From positions 1 through 20,208 of the forward strand of contig JAZFSZ010000157.1 in NCBI GenBank assembly GCA_036446455.1: a stretch of DNA of 20,208 nucleotides, in the 5' to 3' direction. How positions within the stretch are numbered: position 1 is the stretch's first letter; each line of letters begins with the position of its first letter. Of the stretch, positions 1-7,445 are shown piece by piece. A program made the translations under genes and the position numbers. The notes below the pieces were generated by a model. The model was not told where the DNA came from. It was given only the letters and a program-made list of their open reading frames with translations, and searched no databases. The stretch is from JAZFSZ01 sp036446455. Its GTDB lineage: Bacteria; Pseudomonadota; Gammaproteobacteria; Acidiferrobacterales; JAJDNE01.

Positions 1-828
1 GGGGCCGGGGTGCATGACAATGGCATCGTCTTTTGCCACTGACAGTTTTTCTTCGGTGAGGCCGTAAACGCGGAAGTACTCCTGTTCGCTCGGAACCAGC
101 GCGCCCTGCATGCGTTCATTTTGTAACCGCAGCATCACTACCACGTCGACGTCTTCGAGACCCTCATACATATTATGGAATACCTTGACGCCCAGTTTCT
201 CAACAGCTGTGGGCAGCAGGGTTTTTGGTGCTATCACCCGCACCTCGGCGGTGCCGAGAATATTAAGTGCATGAATAAGTGATCGCGCGACGCGCGAGTG
301 CAGAATGTCGCCGACAATCGCGACCTTGAGTTTGGAAAATCCCTTTTTATAGCGACGAATGGTAAACACATCGAGCATGGCCTGGGTCGGATGGGCGTGA
401 CGACCGTCGCCGGCATTGATCAAGTGCACATGGGGCGGCAAATGGTTGGCGATCAAATACGCGGCGCCGCTGTTGTTGTGGCGCACCACGAACAGGTCGG
501 TATGCATGGCTTCGAGGTTGTCGATGGTGTCCAGCACAGTCTCGCCCTTGCTGGCCGAGGACACGCCCGGGTTGAGATTGATGACGTCGGCGGAAAGACG
601 TTTGGCGGCGATTTCAAATGTGGTGCGCGTGCGCGTGCTGGACTCAAAGAACAGATTGACGACGGTTTTGCCTCGCAGCAGCGGCACCTTTTTGATTTCG
701 CGCTCGCCAACCGAGATAAATGATTCGGCGGTATCGAGAATTTCAATTATGGTCTCTCGCTTGAGACCCTCAATGGTCAGGAAGTGGTGCAGCCGACCGT
801 CGTTGTCGAGTTGCAAATCTTCGGTCAC
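1..828 (-). CDS. pyrB: Aspartate carbamoyltransferase catalytic chain, 3' end cut off by window
   Basis: It condenses carbamoyl phosphate with aspartate, the first committed step of pyrimidine synthesis, in the cytoplasm. The 276 visible codons read through to the window edge. The carbamoyl-phosphate loop SSTRTRTTFE is at residues 63-72 and the HPTQ motif at 146-149; the last visible residues are HPGP, which in this family lie roughly 40-60 residues before the end. I chose the GTG at 828 because its GTGA overlaps the pyrR stop and because AGGAGG lies 7 bases upstream on the minus strand. This overlap suggests translational coupling to pyrR. In Pseudomonas relatives pyrB is followed by an inactive pyrC-like gene that completes the enzyme complex; here that position is outside the window. 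Family assignment is secure. Confidence 0.97.
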   Translation of the reverse strand, partial: MTEDLQLDNDGRLHHFLTIEGLKRETIIEILDTAESFISVGEREIKKVPLLRGKTVVNLFFESSTRTRTTFEIAAKRLSADVINLNPGVSSASKGETVLDTIDNLEAMHTDLFVVRHNNSGAAYLIANHLPPHVHLINAGDGRHAHPTQAMLDVFTIRRYKKGFSKLKVAIVGDILHSRVARSLIHALNILGTAEVRVIAPKTLLPTAVEKLGVKVFHNMYEGLEDVDVVVMLRLQNERMQGALVPSEQEYFRVYGLTEEKLSVAKDDAIVMHPGP

Positions 829-1331
829 GTAGTGACCTCCTGAATCTCCAGCGCCAGATTATCCGGCCCCGTGAGTTTGATTTGCTGGTTGGGTTTGAGG
901 TCCACCGTTTCACCAACCACATCGGCCTGGATCGGCACTTCGCGCCCGTCCCGACAAATCAACACCGTTAATTGAATCGATGCCGGGCGACCGTAATCAA
1001 AAATCTCGTTCATGGCCGCACGGATGGTGCGGCCGGTGTGTAATACATCGTCTACCAGGATGACGTGACGATCCTCGATATTGAACGGCAGGTCCGAGGC
1101 TTTCACCTGCGGATTCAGACCGATGCGCGTAAAGTCGTCACGATAAAATGAAATATCAAGTGTGCCGATGGGTTCAGAAAGGCCCAGTTGCGCATGCAGG
1201 CGTTGGGCAATCCAGGCGCCCCCGGAGTGAATGCCAATCATAACGGGATTCTTATCAAGCAGGGGCCGCAGCCGGTCGGCGATGGCGCTCAAGGTCGCAT
1301 CGACATTAAACTGGCTCAATCCCTGATTCAA
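825..1331 (-). CDS. pyrR: PyrR bifunctional pyrimidine regulator / uracil phosphoribosyltransferase
   Basis: A 168-residue phosphoribosyltransferase-fold protein. The PRPP-binding loop VILVDDVLHTGRT is at residues 90-102, followed by the FDYGRPAS stretch typical of PyrR. In Bacillus PyrR is an RNA-binding attenuator of pyr genes; in Pseudomonas-type operons it is a regulator whose mechanism is less settled, so only the fold and family are claimed here. The reading frame has no ATG or GTG near its N-terminus. The TTG at 1331 is preferred because GGAG sits 7 bases upstream and the resulting N-terminus matches the family length. This makes the gene overlap the end of ruvX by 26 bases. Its own TGA is shared with the GTG start of pyrB. 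A TTG at 1319 is a less likely alternative. Confidence 0.93.
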   Translation of the reverse strand: MNQGLSQFNVDATLSAIADRLRPLLDKNPVMIGIHSGGAWIAQRLHAQLGLSEPIGTLDISFYRDDFTRIGLNPQVKASDLPFNIEDRHVILVDDVLHTGRTIRAAMNEIFDYGRPASIQLTVLICRDGREVPIQADVVGETVDLKPNQQIKLTGPDNLALEIQEVTT

Positions 1332-1758
1332 TATCAGTCTCCGCTTGTTCGCTCAGGTAGGTTTGTAAAATGCTTTGCGCCGCCAGTTTGTCCAGCACCG
1401 GCTTGTGACGTTTCTCCACGACGCCGGCGTTATATAGTTGTGTTCGGGCGTCACGGGTTGTGAGGCGTTCATCCACCATATGCACGGGCAGATTGTAACG
1501 GCCATTGAGGCGATTACCAAACTTTCTTGCCTTCGGTGTGACCGGATTGTCGCTGCCATCCATGTTCAGCGGCAGTCCCACCACCAGCGCCACCGGATTC
1601 CATTCCGCAATCAGCTTTGTGATGTCATCCCATTCGACCCGACCGCGGATCACGCGTACCGTTGTTAAAGGGTGTGCCTGGCCGGTGCTGGTATTGCCCA
1701 CGGCAACACCGATGGTTTTGTTGCCGTAGTCAAAACTCAAAAGGTTGGTCGATGCCAT
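1306..1758 (-). CDS. ruvX: RuvX/YqgF family RNase H-fold nuclease (Holliday junction resolvase or pre-16S rRNA processing)
   Basis: 150 residues, normal for the family. Motifs seen are LSFDYGNKTIGVAVG at residues 7-21 with the first acidic residue D10, VVGLPLNMDGS at 59-69, VDERLTT at 95-101 with E97, and a C-terminal LDKLAAQSIL segment with D123. Together these give the acidic metal-binding set expected of an RNase H fold. Family members are essential in several bacteria and are implicated in trimming the 5' end of 16S rRNA; a Holliday junction role has also been proposed. The ATG at 1758 begins two bases after the yqgE stop, so the two genes are surely co-transcribed. yqgE-ruvX-pyrR-pyrB is a common gammaproteobacterial order. 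Confidence 0.96.
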   Translation of the reverse strand: MASTNLLSFDYGNKTIGVAVGNTSTGQAHPLTTVRVIRGRVEWDDITKLIAEWNPVALVVGLPLNMDGSDNPVTPKARKFGNRLNGRYNLPVHMVDERLTTRDARTQLYNAGVVEKRHKPVLDKLAAQSILQTYLSEQAETDIESGIEPV

Positions 1759-1760
1759 TG

Positions 1761-2324
1761 TCAGGCGTGGCCCGCATCCCCCGACAGGGTGCTCAGATCC
1801 ACCCCCAGTTTGGTCGCCGCCGCTTGCCAGCGCTGCTCTTCCGGCACGCCGAAAACGATATTATTGTCGGCAGGCCCATTCAGCCAGGCATTGCCGGTTA
1901 TCTCCTGCTCCAGCTGCCCGGGACCCCAGCCAGCATAACCCAGTGCCACCAGCCAGTTGTCCGGACCGCGGTCTTCGGCAATGGCGCGGAGGATGTCCCG
2001 CGAGGTGGACAATCCTAGTGTGTCGCTCACCGGAAGCGTCGATTCCCAGTTGCCCAGAGGCGCGTGCAGCACAAACCCCTGATCGTTTTGCACCGGCCCG
2101 CCTTGATATACAGGTGAACCACTGTTGCGTGCCTGTCGCGGGTCAATGTCGAGTTGCTTGAAGATGTCACCCAGAGTCATGCCCAGGGTGCGGTTAATAA
2201 CCACGCCCAAGGCGCCATCAGCGGTGTGTTCACACAGCAGGGTGACAGTACGAGAGAAGTTGGGATCCGCCAGCGATGGCATGGCGATCAGAAACTGATT
2301 GGCGAGCGAGGTGTACGTGCCCAT
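1761..2324 (-). CDS. yqgE: YqgE/AlgH family protein (UPF0301)
   Basis: A 187-residue cytoplasmic protein. The family signature near the N-terminus is intact: LANQFLIAMPSL, then DPNFSRTVTLLCEH and GALGVVINR (residues 7-46). AlgH was named for an alginate phenotype in Pseudomonas, but the biochemical role of the family is not established and none is claimed here. The ATG at 2324 starts the conserved MGTYTSLANQF N-terminus. No good ribosome binding site is visible, only a weak AGTAG about 5 bases upstream. A 67-base spacer separates it from tonB, long enough for a weak internal promoter, though I see no convincing hexamers. The gene sits directly upstream of ruvX, its usual partner. Confidence 0.95.
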   Translation of the reverse strand: MGTYTSLANQFLIAMPSLADPNFSRTVTLLCEHTADGALGVVINRTLGMTLGDIFKQLDIDPRQARNSGSPVYQGGPVQNDQGFVLHAPLGNWESTLPVSDTLGLSTSRDILRAIAEDRGPDNWLVALGYAGWGPGQLEQEITGNAWLNGPADNNIVFGVPEEQRWQAAATKLGVDLSTLSGDAGHA

Positions 2325-2391
2325 TGGGGTCTACTTTAACACGCAGTTGTGGTCGTGTGTGATTGGATTGATTGGATCAGAAAAACAGGCG

Positions 2392-3279
2392 TTAACGCGA
2401 TTTTGGCAGATTGAGCTGCCAGGTTCTTGTCATGTGCAGCAAGTCGGTTTCGTCGCGAATCTCCGGTGGAAACGGTGCGAAGGGGGCGGCCAGTTTTGCC
2501 GATCGGATGGCGACGTCATCCAGTAACTTACGGCCTGATGACTGAATCACGGTGATATCGTGGATGGTGCCATTGGGTTTGATGATAACTTCCAGGGTGA
2601 CTTCGCCCGACAGGCCCAGACGACGCACTTTATCGGGATAGGTCAGGTTGCCCACGCGTTGCACCTTGGCTTCCCATTCGGCCACGTACCTGGCGTACTT
2701 GTATTCGCGCGTGCGTGCATTGAGAAATTTATGGCGTGGTTTGTTCTGGTGTTCCTGCCAATGGCGATTGATTTCAGCCCATTTGCGGGCGCGGTCCTGC
2801 TCCGGTTCGGCCTGTTGCAGGAAACCGGCATCGCGGGGACGACGTTGTTGCTGCGTTTTTTCCGGTTTGGGTTTATGAACGCGTACCTTGCGGGGGTCGA
2901 TCTCGCGGCTCATGAGATCGGTAATTTCGCGATTGGGCAACGCACGATGTTGCGGCGTTTGCGGTTGTGTCGGCAGGTCCATATTCTGTTCGCTGATTTC
3001 ACGCACCGGCAGGGGGTTGCGTGCAATGGAGTGTTCGTCGATGTCACCGCCACCAAGCTGGTTGAACTGGGCCAGAAAGTCTGCTTCGTCCGGCGTGGTC
3101 TCGGACCGCGTCTGAACCAGGGTGACTTCCAGCGTTGGCAGCCCTTCCATTTCACGCAGTTGCGGTGCAATAAAGGTAACGCCGAGAATAATAACCATAT
3201 GTGCCAGCAGGGCAAGAAAGGTGCTCATGCCCATGCGATCGCTAGTGGAAAAAGACAGGTTGGATTGTGCCGCATTCAC
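2392..3279 (-). CDS. tonB: TonB-family energy transducer
   Basis: A 295-residue protein with TonB architecture. A single membrane segment at about residues 19-38 (FLALLAHMVIILGVTFIAP) anchors it in the inner membrane with a short cytoplasmic N-terminus. A long, charged, glutamine- and proline-containing periplasmic spacer follows at about 55-200. The TonB C-terminal domain is at about 205-293, showing the YP and GxVTLEVIIKPNG pattern, SSGRKLLDDVA, and PFAPFPPE before the last strand. TonB passes proton-motive energy from ExbB/ExbD to outer-membrane receptors; no exb genes are in the window. The spacer is not the classic EP/KP repeat, and the size matches the TonB-like proteins encoded next to gshB in Pseudomonas relatives. 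The start is a GTG at 3279 with no clear ribosome binding site. Confidence 0.92.
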   Translation of the reverse strand: MNAAQSNLSFSTSDRMGMSTFLALLAHMVIILGVTFIAPQLREMEGLPTLEVTLVQTRSETTPDEADFLAQFNQLGGGDIDEHSIARNPLPVREISEQNMDLPTQPQTPQHRALPNREITDLMSREIDPRKVRVHKPKPEKTQQQRRPRDAGFLQQAEPEQDRARKWAEINRHWQEHQNKPRHKFLNARTREYKYARYVAEWEAKVQRVGNLTYPDKVRRLGLSGEVTLEVIIKPNGTIHDITVIQSSGRKLLDDVAIRSAKLAAPFAPFPPEIRDETDLLHMTRTWQLNLPKSR

Positions 3280-3326
3280 ACTCTAATATTAATCGGTTTT
3301 CTCTTTCTTTTCCTGCCTTTATAACC
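3280..3326 (-). other. Polypurine spacer between the ApbE-like gene and tonB
   Basis: The 47-base gap is strongly purine-biased on the transcribed (minus) strand, with a stretch rich in GGAAAAGAAAGAGAAAA ending about 20 bases before the tonB GTG. It could be an extended ribosome loading tract or protein-binding RNA. No promoter hexamer pair or hairpin was seen. Confidence 0.3.
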
Positions 3327-4274
3327 TCAGGGTCCATTGAGTCGCGAGCGCATCGCCGCGGTAATCAGTTCGAGATCGCCGCGACGCCACCAGACATAGG
3401 TTAGCCCCAGATTTTGCACCAGTGAATCCCACTCGTCTTCGCTAGCAATAGACAGGGCGGCACAGGCGACACTGGCCGTGCGCGCGCTACGGTGAATGAC
3501 CACAATTGTGGGTACGGGTTTTACCGGCCAGGCGCTGCGCGGATCAAGACGGCCCAACTTCGGAAAGCGGCTATCCCGGGCTGAGAAACGGCAAATGGCC
3601 TCCCCGGGCTTCAGTGCAATGTTGTGACGGTTGTCGATGGTGAATGTTTGCGATACCGTACCCAGCGTACCGGTGACCGGTCCAATGCGCAGGGCCGCCT
3701 GCCTGATACCTAACTCCCCCAGGTGTTCGAGTTGGTTATCGATGGCATAACCAACAGCCAATAAATCGAAATCCAGTTTTAGTTCCGCTTTCCGGCCCCG
3801 CACCCGTATCCCTTTGATTTCGATGTCGTTCATGGTCAGGTCCTGTTTCAACAGGTGGTTTATTATTTTCAGATCAGGTGTCGGCGTCTGTTGATAAAAA
3901 CCCCAGGCTTGTCGCAACGCACCCAGAACGACGGGATTAAAGGCACCCCCGGTTTTCTGAAAATACTCATGGGACAGTTGTATCAGTTCATACAGCGACG
4001 GGTTGAGCGAAAACCACTCGCCGCTTTGCAGTAGTGAATTGACGCGGGACAGCGGTTTGGCCTTTATTGCATCAGTGAAGCCGTCAATGAGATTGAGGTC
4101 ATGTGTCACTGCCTCGATTGCGCGATTGGCCAGATCGCGATCCGGGGTATAAAGGTTTATTTCTACCTCAACTCCAAATAGATGTTGATTGACGGTGTGT
4201 TTATGATTCTGGTTGCACGACAGCAGCGCGATTGCTGTAATCAGTAGAAATATCAGACGTTTTACCGGGCTCAG
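3327..4274 (-). CDS. ApbE-like lipoprotein, probably not an active flavin transferase
   Basis: ApbE proteins transfer FMN from FAD to a threonine of target proteins in the periplasm. Resemblance is seen in the TGGAFNPVV segment, LDFDLLAVGYAID (about residues 167-179) and GRLDPRSAWPV (about 241-251, the counterpart of HIIDPRTG). Key features look lost: the glycine pair after the first motif reads RIGPVTGTLG, and the C-terminal metal-binding Asp and Thr are replaced in ASVACAAL. The first ordinary start is a GTG at 4109, but the same open frame extends upstream through VKRLIFLLITAIALLSC, a lipoprotein signal with lipobox LLSC, then FGVEVEINLY as in family N-termini. The only plausible initiators there are rare codons; CTG at 4274, overlapping the gshB stop as CTGA, is my pick. 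The length from CTG is 315 residues. The ApbE fold is fairly sure; the start and function are not. Confidence 0.72.
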   Translation of the reverse strand: MSPVKRLIFLLITAIALLSCNQNHKHTVNQHLFGVEVEINLYTPDRDLANRAIEAVTHDLNLIDGFTDAIKAKPLSRVNSLLQSGEWFSLNPSLYELIQLSHEYFQKTGGAFNPVVLGALRQAWGFYQQTPTPDLKIINHLLKQDLTMNDIEIKGIRVRGRKAELKLDFDLLAVGYAIDNQLEHLGELGIRQAALRIGPVTGTLGTVSQTFTIDNRHNIALKPGEAICRFSARDSRFPKLGRLDPRSAWPVKPVPTIVVIHRSARTASVACAALSIASEDEWDSLVQNLGLTYVWWRRGDLELITAAMRSRLNGP

Positions 4275-5218
4275 GATGGTAGTCGCTCGCTGATGGCATC
4301 CAGGAGTTTTGACGAAATATTCATGTCGTATATTTTGTCGAGCTCGCGAATACAGGTCGGGCTGGTAACATTGATCTCGGTGAGATAATCGCCAATCACA
4401 TCAAGCCCGACAAACAACAATCCCTTCTCCCGCAGAGTCGGCCCCACTTGCTGGCAAATCCAGCGATCGCGTTCACTTAGATCCACACCCACACCTTCAC
4501 CACCGGCGGCGAGGTTGCCGCGGGTCTCACCCTTCATGGGGATGCGGGCCAGCGCATAGGGGACCGGTTCCCCATTGATCAGTAAAATGCGTTTGTCGCC
4601 TTCCCGGATTTCCGGGATAAAGCGCTGTGCCATGGCATAACGGTTGCCATGTTCCGTCAGCGTCTCAATGACAACACCGACATTGGGGTCGTCACGCCGC
4701 AACCGGAAGACCATGGCGCCGCCCATACCCCAGAGTGGTTTTACGACGATGTCATTCTGCTCTTCAAGAAAGTCGCGCATCTGCGATTCCTTGCGCGTTA
4801 CCAGGGTTGGCGGGGTGCACTGCGGAAACCAGGCGGTATACATTTTTTCATTGGCATCACGCAGGCTCTGGCAACGGTTTACGACCAGCACACCTGCTGC
4901 CTCGGCCTGTTCGAGGATGTAAGTGGTATAGATATATTCGGTGTCGAACGGCGGGTCCTTGCGCATGAGAATAGTATCGAGCTCAGCCAGCGACATTACG
5001 CTGGCGTCTCCCAGTTCAAACCAGTTATCCGCATCGTAAGAGACTTTCAGTTTACGTGTGCACGCGTAGGCTTTACCGTCCCGCAGATAGAGATCGCCTT
5101 GCTCCATGTAGTAGATCGACCAGCCACGCGCCTGCGCTTCCACCAGCATAGCGAGCGTGCTGTCTTTTTTGACATTGATGGACCCGATTGGGTCCATGAC
5201 GACTCCAAGTTTAGTCAT
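4271..5218 (-). CDS. gshB: Glutathione synthase, prokaryotic ATP-grasp type
   Basis: It joins gamma-glutamylcysteine and glycine using ATP to make glutathione. The protein is 315 residues, close to the 316 of E. coli GshB. Visible signatures are MDPIGSINVKKDST at the N-terminus, MRKDPPFDTEYIY (about 85-97), the glycine-rich ATP loop KPLWGMGGA (160-168), LTEHGNRYAMAQ, GETRGNLAAGG and LTEINVTSPTCIRE. The frame is open upstream, but the ATG at 5218 gives the family N-terminus; the upstream part lies inside gshA. Only 28 bases separate it from gshA, so the glutathione pathway is one transcription unit. The ribosome binding site is poor. Residue 163 is tryptophan where the family usually has aspartate (KPLDGMGG). 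Confidence 0.96.
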   Translation of the reverse strand: MTKLGVVMDPIGSINVKKDSTLAMLVEAQARGWSIYYMEQGDLYLRDGKAYACTRKLKVSYDADNWFELGDASVMSLAELDTILMRKDPPFDTEYIYTTYILEQAEAAGVLVVNRCQSLRDANEKMYTAWFPQCTPPTLVTRKESQMRDFLEEQNDIVVKPLWGMGGAMVFRLRRDDPNVGVVIETLTEHGNRYAMAQRFIPEIREGDKRILLINGEPVPYALARIPMKGETRGNLAAGGEGVGVDLSERDRWICQQVGPTLREKGLLFVGLDVIGDYLTEINVTSPTCIRELDKIYDMNISSKLLDAISERLPS

Positions 5219-5246
5219 AATGAAAAGTTCTTGCTGCGATTTCTGG

Positions 5247-6545
5247 TTATTGCAGAGCCGCCAGTTCGCGTGCCGCCGCCAGCAGAGCCAGCCGCGCGAT
5301 AACGCCATAGGCATAAAAGCGGTTAGGATAAGAATCGGGGGCCATGCTTTGATCCGGCACGTTACAGGAATCGACAAAGGCCAGCGGCTCAAAATGCATT
5401 CCCGGCGCATTGAGATTCTCGTTGGCACCGCGCTCGGTATGCACACGATAAAAGCCACCGACTACAAAGTGATCGATCATGTATACCACTGGCTCGGCCA
5501 CCGAGCGGGCGTCGCCCCAAGTCTCATAAGTGTACACCCCTTCCTGCACGATGACGTCGGTCACCACTCGCCCTCCCTTGATCTTTGCCATCTTGGTTCG
5601 CTGTTTTCGATTGAGGCCGCGTACCTCATCGGCCGAGCGTACGGTCATAATACCCATACCATAGGTTCCGGCATCGGCCTTGACGATGGCGTAGGGTTCG
5701 TCATCAATGCCGTACTGGTCATATTTTTTCTGAATGTTCGTTAGCAGTTCGTCCACGTTCCTGGCAACGCAATCTTCACCGTCGCGTTTCTGAAAATTGA
5801 TCTTGCCGCATTTGCGGAACATGGGATCAATCAACCATGGATCGATTTCAACGAGTTCGGCAAATTCATTTACGCAGCGTGAATAATGGGCAAAGTGGTC
5901 CGACTTGCGTCTGAGGTTCCAGCCGATATCCAGTGGTGGCACCACTGGCTGCTCCAGATTGGACAGCAGTTCCGGTGGCCCGCCGGAAAGATCGTTATTG
6001 AGCAGAATTAAGCAGGGGTCAAATCCCTTGAGACCCAGGCGGTCACCTTTTTTTACAACTGGCTCCAGTGTGACCGACCGACCTGAAGGCAAATCAATGG
6101 ACTGTGGTTCGGTTAAATCCGGAATCAGCGAGCCGATACGGACGTCGTAACCGGCAAGGCTCAGAATCTCGGTAAGAGAGACCAGGCTTTCGAGGTAAAA
6201 CAGGTTGCGCGTATGGCTTTCCGGTACGATAAGGATACGTATGGCCTCGGGATCGATGCGCTCGATGGCCGATTGCGCAGCCTGGATACCGAGGGGCAGA
6301 AAGGCAGGGTTGAGATTGTTGAATCCCGCTGGAAACAGGTTGGTGTCCACCGGCGCTAGCTTGAAGCCGGCGTTGCGTAGATCTACCGATGCATACAGGG
6401 GGGCCCGCGTCTGTCGCCACTGGGCGCGGAACCACTGTTCGATCACGGCCTGGTGGTCCAGAAGGTGTTTTTCGATTTCATGCAGCGGGCCGGTGAGGGC
6501 AGTCGTCAGGTTGGGTACGGCCTGCAGGTGATTGTATTGCGTCAT
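5247..6545 (-). CDS. gshA: Glutamate-cysteine ligase, Acidithiobacillus ferrooxidans-type family
   Basis: The first step of glutathione synthesis: ATP-dependent formation of gamma-glutamylcysteine. The 432 residues match the separate family defined from Acidithiobacillus (TIGR02049), which is unrelated in length and motifs to the E. coli GshA. Characteristic stretches are KLAPVDTNLFPAGFNNL (62-78), IVPESHTRNLFY (106-117), the nucleotide-binding-like KADAGTYGMGIM (289-300) and GGFYRVHTERGANENLNAPG (363-382). Placement directly before gshB confirms the pathway. This family occurs mainly in autotrophic and sulfur- or ammonia-oxidising proteobacteria, which hints at the source lineage. The ATG at 6545 begins a family-like N-terminus but has no visible ribosome binding site; translation may depend on a short or leaderless message. 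Confidence 0.93.
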   Translation of the reverse strand: MTQYNHLQAVPNLTTALTGPLHEIEKHLLDHQAVIEQWFRAQWRQTRAPLYASVDLRNAGFKLAPVDTNLFPAGFNNLNPAFLPLGIQAAQSAIERIDPEAIRILIVPESHTRNLFYLESLVSLTEILSLAGYDVRIGSLIPDLTEPQSIDLPSGRSVTLEPVVKKGDRLGLKGFDPCLILLNNDLSGGPPELLSNLEQPVVPPLDIGWNLRRKSDHFAHYSRCVNEFAELVEIDPWLIDPMFRKCGKINFQKRDGEDCVARNVDELLTNIQKKYDQYGIDDEPYAIVKADAGTYGMGIMTVRSADEVRGLNRKQRTKMAKIKGGRVVTDVIVQEGVYTYETWGDARSVAEPVVYMIDHFVVGGFYRVHTERGANENLNAPGMHFEPLAFVDSCNVPDQSMAPDSYPNRFYAYGVIARLALLAAARELAALQ

Positions 6546-6698
6546 AAGCTGTAACTAAATTTGGATGATTTGCCTGGCGACATAGCAAAAGTGTACATTG
6601 ATAATTGCATCAGGAAAGCGTTAATTTAGGGTTATTCTGGACTATGTTAGGAGTACAGTGGGAAACGTGGAGCCATCAGTGGTTAACGGTATGGATCA

Positions 6699-6720
6699 TG
6701 CTATATACACCTATATACAA
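6699..6720 (+). promoter_or_regulatory. Candidate extended -10 with 10-bp tandem repeat
   Basis: TG-C-TATATA at 6699-6707 fits an extended -10 element; the -35 position (GTGGTT, 17 bases upstream) is poor, as expected for that class. The two 10-mers CTATATACAC and CTATATACAA are in direct tandem (6701-6720), so a second TATATA lies on the same helix face. If used, the pilG message would have a leader of roughly 290 bases. Confidence 0.35.
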
Positions 6721-6855
6721 TGGTAATGACTCCCTGAAAGCTGATGGGGTCGGGCTCGAAATGCTCCGAAAGTATATGAATTTGGCGCACGATTCGACAG
6801 CCAGCCAGGCAGAGCTCACATTACGTTTTACTCATAAAAAATGGATTTTTAGAGG

Positions 6856-6873
6856 GATTTGTGCTAACAAATC
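6856..6873. repeat. 7-bp inverted repeat, possible operator
   Basis: GATTTGT and ACAAATC are perfect inverted copies separated by GCTA, about 130 bases upstream of the pilG start. The symmetry and size suit a dimeric regulator half-site pair. A TATGAT hexamer follows at 6876, but no -35 is found at proper spacing. Confidence 0.35.
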
Positions 6874-7000
6874 ATTATGATAGACGGGAAATTGAACAAA
6901 TTACCTTCAGTTTTCCTGTTGATGGATTACTTACAGTAGCCGTGGTGCCAGCCAGCTAACCGGGCGGCGCTAACATGTGCGTATGTAGGATGGGGTCGGA

Positions 7001-7375
7001 GTGACAATAAAAGTAATGATAATTGACGACAGTAATACCATCCGTCGTACAGCGGAGGCGTTACTCAAAAAGGCCGGCTATGAGGTGCACACAGCCACCG
7101 ACGGTTTTGAGGCGATGGCCATCATAGCGGATACCGAGCCGGATATTGTGTTTGTTGACATCATGATGCCGCGGCTGGATGGGTACCAGACCTGTCAGTT
7201 GATCAAGAACAACAAGAAATTCAAGGACACACCGGTGGTGATGTTATCCAGCAAGGACGGATTGTTCGACCGTGCCCGTGGTCGCATTGCCGGTTCGGAA
7301 GAACATATTAATAAACCGTTTACGCAGGAAGAATTAATTGACGTGATCGACAAATATGTGAATAAGGCAGCCTGA
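7001..7375 (+). CDS. pilG: PilG, single-domain response regulator of twitching motility
   Basis: A 124-residue receiver domain with no output domain. The acidic pair D9/D10, phospho-acceptor D53 in FVDIMMPRLDGYQTC, the serine of MLSSKDG (83-84) and K105 in INKPF are all in place. The MMPRLDGYQTCQLIKNN and SKDGLFDRARGRIAGSE stretches are close to P. aeruginosa PilG, the CheY-like protein that ChpA phosphorylates to promote pilus extension and adenylate cyclase activity. The start is the GTG at 7001; an in-frame TAG at 6986 rules out anything upstream, and AGGA at 6988-6991 may be the ribosome site. First gene of the Pil-Chp operon, 70 bases before pilH. Confidence 0.95.
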   Translation: MTIKVMIIDDSNTIRRTAEALLKKAGYEVHTATDGFEAMAIIADTEPDIVFVDIMMPRLDGYQTCQLIKNNKKFKDTPVVMLSSKDGLFDRARGRIAGSEEHINKPFTQEELIDVIDKYVNKAA

Positions 7376-7445
7376 GTGATGGCATCGTTCTAGTGTAGGC
7401 ACGCCAGCAAATGCAATCAGATAAAATTGAATACGGAGTTACTTT

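Larger units (their letters stand above)
6546..7000. promoter_or_regulatory. Divergent gene-free region between gshA and pilG
   Basis: 455 bases holding the control regions of two divergent operons. Toward pilG, an extended -10 candidate TGCTATATA is at 6699-6707, followed by a second TATATA one helical turn later. On the minus strand toward gshA, a weak pair TTTCCT ... TACACT (16-base spacer) lies about 50 bases upstream of the ATG. A 7-bp inverted repeat lies at 6856-6873. The hexamer GCTAAC occurs three times (6863, 6955 and 6969). A TTG-initiated frame of 91 codons at 6605-6880 is open but unconvincing. Confidence 0.5.

Noticed and set aside
5219..5458. An 80-residue N-terminal extension of GshB
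   Set aside because: It lies wholly inside gshA, and the family N-terminus MTKLGVVMDPIGS starts at the ATG at 5218.
6572..6590. A stretch TGCCTGGCGACATAGC resembling the 5' end of 5S rRNA
   Set aside because: Only about 16 bases match; the following sequence has none of the 5S body. Chance or at most a tiny relic.
6605..6880. A 91-codon frame starting with TTG in the gshA-pilG gap
   Set aside because: No ribosome site, odd composition, no recognisable family, and it overlaps the best promoter candidate.
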